From: Marinobacterium weihaiense
GTDB taxonomy: Bacteria; Pseudomonadota; Gammaproteobacteria; Pseudomonadales; Balneatricaceae
Direction: 5' to 3'
Assembly (NCBI RefSeq): GCF_019061305.1
Contig: NZ_JAHQZT010000002.1
Coordinates: 160,186 to 224,185, forward strand
DNA length: 64,000 nt
Below, in pieces: positions 9,069 through 16,675 of the stretch (positions are counted from its first letter, which is position 1; every line of letters begins with the position of its first letter). The position numbers were made by a program, and so were the translations under genes. The notes under the pieces are model-generated. The model searched no databases, was not told where the DNA came from, and saw nothing but the letters and a program-made list of their open reading frames with translations.

Positions 9069-11414
9069 ATGTTACCGCTGAGCATTTTTTTCTCGGACGA
9101 ATTCAGGCTGCTGTCACGCCAACAGCTGTTCAAGAGCGTCAGACAGTATTTTCTTATCGATGATGACACCCTGGTCGAAACCTGGCGTCTGCTGCCATCG
9201 GGCGTTCCGGCCCCGGAGAGCGATCACGGCAATCTCGAAGTATCGCTTGATCTCGACCTGCCGCTGACAGGAGCAGATGCCAATCAGCGCTTCAGCCGTT
9301 ATCTGAGCTATTGTGAACAACAGCAAACACACGACATACTCATTAACCCCCAACAGCTGCATCCTCGTTTTGAACCGCTCAAGCGTGACCGAATCTACGA
9401 GGGACTCTGCCAAAGGCTACACGCCCTCGCCGTCACCGCTCGCGACTGCGGCCATCGCCTTTTCATTCAGCCACCCAACGAAGAAACACTTGAGCTGACG
9501 CTTGAACTGATTGCCGACACCTTAGCACAGACAGACCTGCACCAATGGCATGGACTGGGACTGGATCTTCACACCAGCAACAAGCGCTGCCTGCCAGTAT
9601 TAGGGTGGCTTGAACACCTGGGACGCGAATTGCAAATGCAGATCCCGATACGACTGACCGTGGGGGCTCCGCCGCCGACGGCCATTCGACGCGCTCAACA
9701 GGCAGGCTATTCACATTATCCGGTGTTGACCCGCCCCGAACATGCGAACATCGGTCGCGACCTCTGCCATTATTTTCTGAAGAGCCTCAACAGCCAATGC
9801 CTGCAGCCTTGCTGGCGTTCTGAAGACTGTGCCCCGGATGGCTTTCAACCACCGCCTCTACCTGCGGAAATCTTTCTGCCGGTCCGCCGTAATGTTACCG
9901 GGACACCTCCAAGTCAGTTGCTGAGCGATCAGGTGCTGCTCGAGGCGATCACAGCCTGCCGCCAGGGTACCCTGGATGCAGCCCCTCTGGTCGAAGGAGG
10001 CAGTCTGACCAGCGAGCCGGGCCAAGAGCGTGTTCTGCCATCCGATGCACGCCGTGCCATCGGTTACCTGCATGCGACAAGCGAAGAGCACATACGACTG
10101 GCTTTCGAGGCGGCCGGCACCGACCAGCCTATCTGGAACAGAGTACCCATTGAACAGCGTGCCGAGGTGCTGCAACGCTGGGCACAGCGCCTGCAGCAGG
10201 AGCAGGTTATGCTGCTGGCCACCTGCAGCGGTGAAACCGGGCTCAGTATCCGTGATGCGCTGACCGATCTGCGCACGGGCATCAACCTTTGCTACTATTA
10301 CTGCAATCAGGCACGCAGCAAACTATTGCCGCGCACGCTTCACGGCTATGCCTATGAGCAGAATCGTATGGAGTATCACGGTCGTGGCATCTATGTATGC
10401 CTGACCGACCACAACGAGCCCTTTGCCACCTTGATCGGTCAACTCTCGGCCCTGCTGGTGACCGGGAATGCGGTGTTGTTGCAGCCTGATACTCGCACAG
10501 CCTCCTGCGCCATGCGGCTAATCGAGTGCTTACTGGAAAGCGGCCTGCCATCGGGGGTTGTAGCAATGCTGCCGGGGCACGAGGAGAACATTGCACGCAC
10601 GCTTTTGGAAGACTACCGCGTGGCGGGCTGTGTCTGTTTTCTGGACCCTGGCCGAGCTGCCGCCATGAATGCCCTGCTCGGTAACCGCACCGGCGCCCCT
10701 GTGGTTCCTCTACTGTCACACAGCAGCATTCCCGGCACTCAAATCGTAACCCGCCCGCTGTCCACGCTGGATGTTCGCGATATTTTACACAGCGCGTTCA
10801 GCCATGCGGGGCAGAAACGCACCACATTGGGCACCCTGTATCTGGAAGCGTCGGTGGCCGATGTCATTGAACAGCAACTGGCAGATGCCATGCATCAACT
10901 GGTGCTGGGTGACCCGGAACAACCGGACACCGATATCGGCCCGTTGAGCCGGCGTGAACTGATGGAACAGTGCTACGAACACATCGAGCGCTTCCGTCAG
11001 CGCAACCAGGTACTGGCCCAACTGGCTCTGGACACACGACACGACCATGGTTTCCATGTGCCGCCAACCCTGCTGCGTCTGTATACACCGGATGAATTGC
11101 CGATTGGGCTCAGTGGCCCGGTACTGCACCTGATCCGCTTCGAGCGTGAAGATCTACCCAGGGTACTGAACGAGATCAATCGTTACTGCCCGGGACAAGC
11201 CTGTAGCCTCTACAGTGAAGACGGAGAACTGATCGCACAGGCAGAAGATGGATTATTGGCCAGCCGACTGCTGATCAACCGTCCTCTGGCGGATACAACC
11301 GCCAGTATCCACCCGGCCGGCAGCAGCGGTATCTCCGGGACCGGCCCGCTCTATGGCGGGCCCAACTACCTGCAAGCCCTGATCAGGGAACGTGCCACCA
11401 CGCGGCGGCACTGA
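9069..11414 (+). CDS. PutA-like protein with degenerate PRODH and ALDH domains
   Basis: The architecture is that of a PutA fusion (proline dehydrogenase barrel plus aldehyde dehydrogenase) but key residues are missing. Around residue 195, RLTVGAPPPTAIRRAQ occupies the place of PutA RLVKGAYWDTEIKRAQ, so the active-site Lys and the YWD are lost. In the ALDH half, VVPLLSHSS (about 545-553) replaces the catalytic-Glu loop ETGGQN. HAGQKRTTLGTL (about 579-590) replaces the catalytic-Cys loop AGQRCSAL, putting Arg584 at the Cys position. LLQPDTRTA replaces the NAD-binding KPAEQT. The C-terminal SGTGPLYGGPNYLQAL still clearly matches PutA. Start: ATG 9069 with GCGGAG 7 nt upstream, preferred to the TTG at 9015. 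781 residues; no N-terminal DNA-binding domain. Probably a pseudo-enzyme or scaffold; activity is doubtful. Confidence 0.85.
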   Translation: MLPLSIFFSDEFRLLSRQQLFKSVRQYFLIDDDTLVETWRLLPSGVPAPESDHGNLEVSLDLDLPLTGADANQRFSRYLSYCEQQQTHDILINPQQLHPRFEPLKRDRIYEGLCQRLHALAVTARDCGHRLFIQPPNEETLELTLELIADTLAQTDLHQWHGLGLDLHTSNKRCLPVLGWLEHLGRELQMQIPIRLTVGAPPPTAIRRAQQAGYSHYPVLTRPEHANIGRDLCHYFLKSLNSQCLQPCWRSEDCAPDGFQPPPLPAEIFLPVRRNVTGTPPSQLLSDQVLLEAITACRQGTLDAAPLVEGGSLTSEPGQERVLPSDARRAIGYLHATSEEHIRLAFEAAGTDQPIWNRVPIEQRAEVLQRWAQRLQQEQVMLLATCSGETGLSIRDALTDLRTGINLCYYYCNQARSKLLPRTLHGYAYEQNRMEYHGRGIYVCLTDHNEPFATLIGQLSALLVTGNAVLLQPDTRTASCAMRLIECLLESGLPSGVVAMLPGHEENIARTLLEDYRVAGCVCFLDPGRAAAMNALLGNRTGAPVVPLLSHSSIPGTQIVTRPLSTLDVRDILHSAFSHAGQKRTTLGTLYLEASVADVIEQQLADAMHQLVLGDPEQPDTDIGPLSRRELMEQCYEHIERFRQRNQVLAQLALDTRHDHGFHVPPTLLRLYTPDELPIGLSGPVLHLIRFEREDLPRVLNEINRYCPGQACSLYSEDGELIAQAEDGLLASRLLINRPLADTTASIHPAGSSGISGTGPLYGGPNYLQALIRERATTRRH

Positions 11415-11415
11415 C

Positions 11416-12801
11416 TCATGACGCCCGGCCGGCCCTAGCCAGGCGGAAACAGGGCTCATACTCCTCGTGGTTGATTTTCATCCGCCGCTGGCTTACGAAG
11501 GACTCCAGCAGCTGATCCAGCGCATCAATCACTTCAGGCTCGCCATGCAACTCGAAAGGCCCATGCTCTTCGATGGCGCGTATGCCCGGCTCCTTGACGT
11601 TGCCAGCCACGATGCCGGACAGCGCACACCGCAACTGGGCCGCCAGCACATGATCCGGCTGATTGCGTGACAGACAGAGATTGCGCATGGCGGCATGCGT
11701 CGGCTCAAAGGTCTGCTGCAGCGCCAGCGGAATACGCAGCTGCCAGTTGAAGTGATAGGCCTCCCCTGTCGCCTTGCGGTGCGCCGTCACTTCCGCCAAA
11801 CCATCACGCATGCATTCGGCCACGGCGTGCGGGTCATCCACGATGATCTCATAGCACTGTGTGGCCCGCTCACCCAGTGTTGTGCGAATGAAACGGTCAA
11901 CGGTTTCAAAATACGCTTCACTGCCGGCCGGACCGGTAAAGATCAGCGGGAACGGCTGGGCCCGATTCGATTCCTGCAGCAAAATGCCCAGGATATACAG
12001 AATTTCCTCTGCCGTGCCTACACCGCCCGGAAAGACAATAAAACCATGTCCCAGGCGCACGAAAGCCTCCAGACGGCGCTCGATGTCCGGCATGATAATC
12101 AGCTCATTGACGATCGGATTGGGCGATTCGGCGGCAATAATGCCCGGCTCGGAAATACCCACGTAGCGGGCGCGCTCCACACGCTGCTTGGCATGGGCAA
12201 TGGTGGCACCTTTCATCGGGCCCTTCATGGCCCCCGGCCCGCAACCGGTACAGATATTCATGCCGCGCAGCCCCATCTCGTAACCGACGCGCTTGGTGTA
12301 TTCGTATTCTGCATGGCTGATCGAGTGGCCACCCCAGCACACCACCATATTGGGCTTGACGTGGGGCTGCAGGGCGTTGGCGTGACGCAACAGGTTGAAC
12401 ACCTGATTGGTAATGCTGGCCGAAGGGTCCAGCCCTTCGCAGCAGCCATCGACCTTGTCGGCCACGTACAACAAGTCACGCAGCACGGCAAACAGGTGCT
12501 CGTGAATACCCTGAATCAGCTCGCCGTCGACAAAAGCGGCCGCCGGCGCATTGATCAGGTCCAGCTGTACGCCGCGGTGTTTCTGGCTGATCTGAACATC
12601 AAATTCGCGGAAGCGGTTCAGCACCATGCGGGTGCTGTCCATTTCACTGCCGCAGTTCAGTACCGCCAGTGCACACTGGCGAAACAGTGAATACAGGCCG
12701 CCCTGCGTCTTGTCCTGCAGGCGGGCCACTTCGTAGGGGGAAAGAACGTCGAGATTGTCCAGCGGTGTAACACTGGATGTAATGTAATGCTCGGTCATCA
12801 T
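11416..12801 (-). CDS. ppnN: nucleotide 5'-monophosphate nucleosidase PpnN (YgdH)
   Basis: LOG-family nucleosidase that hydrolyses purine and pyrimidine nucleoside monophosphates to base and ribose 5-phosphate; in E. coli PpnN responds to (p)ppGpp. Motifs: ICTGCGPGAMKGPMKGA and the LOG signature FPGGVGTAEEILYILG are intact, with the PpnN-specific N-terminal region (DNLDVLSPYEVARLQ onward) and C-terminal region. The frame opens 13 codons upstream, but AAGGAGGT lies directly before the ATG pair at 12801/12798, so I start at 12801 (461 residues; E. coli 454). The gene is convergent with the PutA-like gene, one base apart. Confidence 0.95.
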   Translation of the reverse strand: MMTEHYITSSVTPLDNLDVLSPYEVARLQDKTQGGLYSLFRQCALAVLNCGSEMDSTRMVLNRFREFDVQISQKHRGVQLDLINAPAAAFVDGELIQGIHEHLFAVLRDLLYVADKVDGCCEGLDPSASITNQVFNLLRHANALQPHVKPNMVVCWGGHSISHAEYEYTKRVGYEMGLRGMNICTGCGPGAMKGPMKGATIAHAKQRVERARYVGISEPGIIAAESPNPIVNELIIMPDIERRLEAFVRLGHGFIVFPGGVGTAEEILYILGILLQESNRAQPFPLIFTGPAGSEAYFETVDRFIRTTLGERATQCYEIIVDDPHAVAECMRDGLAEVTAHRKATGEAYHFNWQLRIPLALQQTFEPTHAAMRNLCLSRNQPDHVLAAQLRCALSGIVAGNVKEPGIRAIEEHGPFELHGEPEVIDALDQLLESFVSQRRMKINHEEYEPCFRLARAGRAS

Positions 12802-13018
12802 ACTGACCTCCTTGTTCGCTACTGCTGTCACGCGCCGCATACCTGCGCGTGTCCATTAACTATGAACGCTCACGTGGAGATTTACTACTGTTCCGTGTCC
12901 GTTCGGTTACACCCCTTACTGAAAAACCGGGAGCATCAGGGGTTGTCATATCGCATTGTAATTGCACCCACCTTGAATTAGTTTGAAAGCATACACTGAC
13001 GTACAAGGAAGCCTGCCG
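12802..13018. other. divergent ppnN/phoH intergenic region
   Basis: About 215 bp that must hold the promoters for ppnN (leftward) and the PIN-PhoH gene (rightward). The strong AAGGAGGT of ppnN is at 12806-12813 (minus strand) and AAGGAA of the PhoH gene at 13005-13010. I could not place a confident -35/-10 pair for either gene. Confidence 0.45.
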
Positions 13019-14407
13019 ATGTCTGCATCCAAACTGTATATCCTCGATACCAATGTGCTGTTGCATGACCCCAAGTGTCTGTTTCAGTTCAAGGAACAGG
13101 ACATTACCATCCCTATGACGGTGCTGGAGGAGCTCGACTCGATCAAGGACCGAAAGCAGACCGTCGCGGCCGAGGCACGACACGCTATTCGAGCCATCGA
13201 CAACATTTTGTCCACGGCCAGCAACCCCGGACAAATCACCAAAGGTGTCCGCATTTTGCTGGAGGGCAAGGAGCGCGAACACAAGCTGGGCAAGCTGTCC
13301 ATTTTCCCCGACCATGAACTGACAACACGTCAGGGCTTCCTGCCGGACGAGAGCAACAAGGACAACCGCATCATCAACTGTGCCCTGCACCTGCAGGCCA
13401 CCTTTCCGCATCGCCAGATCATTCTGGTGACCAAGGACATCAACATGCGCCTCAAGGCGCTGGGCGCCGGTCTGCAGCGGGTGGAAGACTACCGTACCGA
13501 TCAGCTGGTCTCCGACATCGAGATGCTGCCTGCCGGGCACCACCATCTGGACCACCCGTTTTGGGAAGGCGTGGACAAGGTGGACAGTTTCCAGCGCGAC
13601 GGCCGCACCTACCATAAGGTGGATCGCAGCCTGCTGCCGGACACTTACCCCAACGAGTTCATTTTCGATGACAGCCGCGATTTTGCGGCCCGAACCCACA
13701 GCGTTGACGAAACCTCGGTCACCCTGCTGGACCTGGGGTACGAACACCTGATGGATCAGGTATGCTGGGGCATTCAGCCCATCAATCTGCAGCAGGCCTT
13801 TGCCATGCAGTCACTGATGGACCCGGAGATCGACCTCAGCATCCTGCTCGGTGCCGCCGGTTCCGGCAAGACCCTCATCGCCCTGGCCTGTGCTCTGGAA
13901 ATGGTGATTGAAGAGCAGCGTTTCAACAAGATCATCGTGACACGCTCGACACCGCCGGTGGCCGAGGATATCGGCTTTCTGCCCGGCACCGAAGAAGAAA
14001 AGATGACGCCCTGGATGAGCTCCATCAACGACAACTTGGAAGCCATGCACGAACAGGACGAACGCCCGCAGAGCAGCGTCAAGTACGCTTTGGAAAAGGC
14101 CAACATCCAGTTCAAGTCGTTGAACTTCATCCGCGGCCGCAGCATCCAGAATGCCATCGTGCTCATAGACGAAGCCCAGAACCTGACCCCACAGCAGCTG
14201 AAAACCATCATCACCCGTTGCGGCAAGGGCACCAAGATGGTCTGCCTGGGCAACTTGGCCCAGATCGACTCCAACTACCTGACCCCGCTGACCTCGGGCC
14301 TGACCTATATCGTCGAGCGTTTCCGCAATTTCGAAGGTTCCGCCAGCGTCCACTTTGAAGGCATCTTCCGTTCCCGTCTGGCCGAGTACGCCGAAGAACA
14401 CCTCTGA
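13019..14407 (+). CDS. PIN domain-PhoH ATPase (PhoH2-type) protein
   Basis: Fusion of an N-terminal PIN ribonuclease domain (ILDTNVLLHDP at about 9-19, later conserved acidic residues in DKNDNRIINCAL-like sequence) with a C-terminal PhoH P-loop ATPase: Walker A GAAGSGKTLIAL, Walker B IVLIDEAQNLTP, and TRSTPPVAEDIGFLPGTEEEK. PhoH2-type proteins have been described as ATP-dependent RNA unwinding and cleaving enzymes. Start ATG 13019 has AAGGAA 8 nt upstream; the frame's earlier ATG at 12983 lacks a site. 462 residues, normal length. It is followed by a hairpin terminator. Confidence 0.94.
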   Translation: MSASKLYILDTNVLLHDPKCLFQFKEQDITIPMTVLEELDSIKDRKQTVAAEARHAIRAIDNILSTASNPGQITKGVRILLEGKEREHKLGKLSIFPDHELTTRQGFLPDESNKDNRIINCALHLQATFPHRQIILVTKDINMRLKALGAGLQRVEDYRTDQLVSDIEMLPAGHHHLDHPFWEGVDKVDSFQRDGRTYHKVDRSLLPDTYPNEFIFDDSRDFAARTHSVDETSVTLLDLGYEHLMDQVCWGIQPINLQQAFAMQSLMDPEIDLSILLGAAGSGKTLIALACALEMVIEEQRFNKIIVTRSTPPVAEDIGFLPGTEEEKMTPWMSSINDNLEAMHEQDERPQSSVKYALEKANIQFKSLNFIRGRSIQNAIVLIDEAQNLTPQQLKTIITRCGKGTKMVCLGNLAQIDSNYLTPLTSGLTYIVERFRNFEGSASVHFEGIFRSRLAEYAEEHL

Positions 14408-14418
14408 TCCCCCCCTCA

Positions 14419-14452
14419 GCAGTGGGCATTCGCCCACTGCAACACACCTTTT
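14419..14452 (+). terminator. rho-independent terminator after the PIN-PhoH gene
   Basis: A perfect 9-bp stem GCAGTGGGC/GCCCACTGC with an ATTC loop (14419-14440), followed after a short spacer by TTTT at 14449-14452. It lies 12 bp past the stop codon. The U-tract is short and separated from the stem, so it may be only partly efficient. Confidence 0.65.
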
Positions 14453-14554
14453 CCCATCTGCAGACCAAAGTCTAAAAATACAGTCAAAACCCATAACGGC
14501 GCGGGTTACAGCCTGATGACAGTACCTGCCTGTACGACTTTGTCGACACTTCGA

Positions 14555-14583
14555 GTTTTATTCTATGAACAGTTGAATATAAT
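14555..14583 (+). promoter_or_regulatory. candidate mqo promoter (-10 TATAAT)
   Basis: A consensus TATAAT at 14578-14583 lies 178 bp upstream of the mqo ATG in an AT-rich patch. The best -35 at standard spacing is only GTTTTA/TTTTAT (14555-14561), so this would be activator-dependent or weak. The rest of 14453-14760 shows no gene; the GC-rich stretch 14660-14710 is open in one frame but lacks a start with a ribosome-binding site. Confidence 0.4.
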
Positions 14584-14760
14584 GCACCGCACCAAAGTAT
14601 TAAGCGTAAATAATCCAACAATCTGTCGCGCACATCACCCAATCGGGGGATATCAGCGGCAGTGAGACGCGGAAGTCCTGACGGGCAGGGCCCGGGGCGT
14701 GCCACAAGCCACCTTCCATCGTCTTCAACCCCATTGTTTACGACCAAATGGCGAACTCAT

Positions 14761-16251
14761 ATGACCACTAAAACTGTAGATGTGCTGCTAGTCGGTGCCG
14801 GCGCCATGAGTACCACCCTCGGGATGATACTCAAGCAGCTGGATCCGAGCCTGAAGATCTGTATGGTCGAACGTCTTGACCATGTTGCCCGTGAAAGTAC
14901 CGATGGCTGGAACAATGCCGGTACCGGCCATGCTGCCTACTGTGAACTCAACTACACGCCGGAACAGGCGGATGGCAGCATCAACACTACCAAAGCGTTC
15001 GCGATCAACACGTCCTTTGAAGTCAGCCTCCAGTTCTGGTCTTACCTCGTTGAACAGGGCAACCTGCCCTCGCCTCAGGAATTCATCAACCCGACCCCAC
15101 ACTCCAGTTTCGTATGGGGCGAGAAGAACGTTGAGTTTCTGCGCAAGCGTTATAAGGCGCTGAGCCAGCATCACTGCTTCAAGGACATGGAGTACAGCGA
15201 AGATCACGACACCCTGCGTGAGTGGATGCCGCTGGTCATGAAGGACCGTTCGCCGTCCGACAAGGTTGCCGGTACCCGTGTACGTTACGGTTCCGACGTC
15301 AACTTCGGTGCGCTGGCTCGCCTGATGGTGATGAACCTGGAACAGCAGGAGAATTTCGACCTGCTGCTGAGCCGCGTCGTCGACGGTCTGCGCCAGCAGG
15401 AAGACGGCAGCTGGAAAGTGCGCGTGAAAAACACCCAGAAAGGCGGCAGCGAGATCATTCACTCACGCTTCGTGTTCCTGGGTGCCGGCGGTGGCGCCCT
15501 GCCACTGCTGCAGCAGTCAGGCATCCCGGAAGGCCAGGGCTACGGCGGTTTCCCTGTCAGCGGTATGTGGCTGGTCTGCAAACGCCCCGAAATCATCGAG
15601 CAGCACATGGCCAAGGTGTACGGCATGGCACCGATCGGTGCGCCACCGATGTCGGTGCCGCATCTCGATACCCGCGTCATCGATGGCAAGAAGGCACTGC
15701 TGTTCGGACCCTTTGCCGGCTTCACGACCAAGTTCCTCAAGCAGGGCTCGTTCATGGATCTGCCGTGCAGCGTTCGCATGGGCAACCTGAAACCGATGCT
15801 GTCTGTCGCCAAGAACAACATGGATCTAACCCGCTACCTGATCAGCGAAGTGATGCAGTCGCACACTTCACGCGTAGACTCACTGCGTAATTTCTTCCCG
15901 GACGCAAAGGATGAAGATTGGGAGTTGTCCTACGCCGGTCAGCGTGTACAAATTATCAAGCCGGGCACCGAAACGGCCGGCAAGCTGGAGTTCGGTACCG
16001 AGGTCATTACCTCCAGAGATGGCACCCTGGCCGCTCTCCTGGGGGCTTCTCCGGGGGCTTCTACAGCGGTCAGTGCCATGCTGAGCATCGTCGAACGCTG
16101 TTTTGAAGACCGTCTTGCCGAAGACAGCTGGCAAGAGAAAATCCGCGAACTGGTACCGTCCTATGGTCAGAGTCTGACTGACGATGCCGATCTGCTCAAC
16201 CGTGTGCGTGCACGCACGCTGTCGGTTCTGCAGCTGGACCGCCAGTCCTGA
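14761..16251 (+). CDS. mqo: malate:quinone oxidoreductase
   Basis: FAD-dependent, membrane-associated enzyme that oxidises malate to oxaloacetate and reduces quinone, an alternative to NAD-malate dehydrogenase in the TCA cycle. The N-terminus shows the dinucleotide fold [15 protein letters not shown], followed by the Mqo hallmarks [18 protein letters not shown] and, near the C-terminus, the repeated GASPGAS of [16 protein letters not shown]. The open frame reaches back to 14662, but those extra residues are low-complexity and unlike the family. ATG 14761 gives [12 protein letters not shown] and a 496-residue protein of normal size. The Shine-Dalgarno at this start is weak. A hairpin terminator follows. 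Confidence 0.96.
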   Translation: MTTKTVDVLLVGAGAMSTTLGMILKQLDPSLKICMVERLDHVARESTDGWNNAGTGHAAYCELNYTPEQADGSINTTKAFAINTSFEVSLQFWSYLVEQGNLPSPQEFINPTPHSSFVWGEKNVEFLRKRYKALSQHHCFKDMEYSEDHDTLREWMPLVMKDRSPSDKVAGTRVRYGSDVNFGALARLMVMNLEQQENFDLLLSRVVDGLRQQEDGSWKVRVKNTQKGGSEIIHSRFVFLGAGGGALPLLQQSGIPEGQGYGGFPVSGMWLVCKRPEIIEQHMAKVYGMAPIGAPPMSVPHLDTRVIDGKKALLFGPFAGFTTKFLKQGSFMDLPCSVRMGNLKPMLSVAKNNMDLTRYLISEVMQSHTSRVDSLRNFFPDAKDEDWELSYAGQRVQIIKPGTETAGKLEFGTEVITSRDGTLAALLGASPGASTAVSAMLSIVERCFEDRLAEDSWQEKIRELVPSYGQSLTDDADLLNRVRARTLSVLQLDRQS

Positions 16252-16259
16252 TCCTGTAT

Positions 16260-16284
16260 ACGGGCCTCAGCCGGGGCCCGTTTC
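16260..16284 (+). terminator. likely terminator after mqo
   Basis: ACGGGCC/GGCCCGT stem (16260-16266 with 16275-16281), 8-nt loop, followed by TTTCCC. It lies 8 bp past the mqo stop. The T-run is short, so termination may be partial and allow read-through into yidD. Confidence 0.5.
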
Positions 16285-16354
16285 CCTCCCGCCACTGGCC
16301 AAGCGCAATGCCGAAGGCTATCATCGGTCACAGATGGTTCAAGGGAGTATCATC

Positions 16355-16621
16355 ATGATCCACCGCCTGCTGATGCGTATCCTCATCCTGCTGGTTCGCG
16401 CCTATCAGCTTGCCATCAGCCCGTTTCTGGGCAACAACTGCCGCTTTTACCCCAGTTGCTCCGGCTACATGATTGAAGCACTGCAGACGCATGGCATTCT
16501 CAAAGGCCTTTACCTGGGCACACGTCGCATCCTGCGCTGCCACCCTTATTCCGATGGCGGCATCGACCCGGTGCCCCCGCCAAAGCACCGCTGCCCCCAT
16601 CATGAGCGCACCGATGCCTGA
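16355..16621 (+). CDS. yidD: membrane protein insertion efficiency factor YidD
   Basis: Small amphipathic inner-membrane-associated protein that assists YidC/Sec-dependent insertion. Recognisable YidD sequence: [30 protein letters not shown], containing the paired Cys residues, then the [15 protein letters not shown] signature. ATG 16355 is preceded by AAGGGAG with a 7-nt gap and gives 88 residues, the normal size. In most gammaproteobacteria yidD sits between rnpA and yidC next to rpmH; here it lies alone between mqo and an SLC5-like gene, so it has been relocated or is a second copy. Confidence 0.95.
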   Translation: MIHRLLMRILILLVRAYQLAISPFLGNNCRFYPSCSGYMIEALQTHGILKGLYLGTRRILRCHPYSDGGIDPVPPPKHRCPHHERTDA

Positions 16622-16675
16622 CGTTTTAACGCTACACTGTACCAATACCGACTTTCGCCCCTGTGAGGTTTACTG

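Noticed and set aside
16040..16070. tandem GGGGGCTTCT repeat in mqo
   Set aside because: It encodes the GASPGAS motif characteristic of malate:quinone oxidoreductases, so it is a family-conserved protein feature rather than a DNA repeat.
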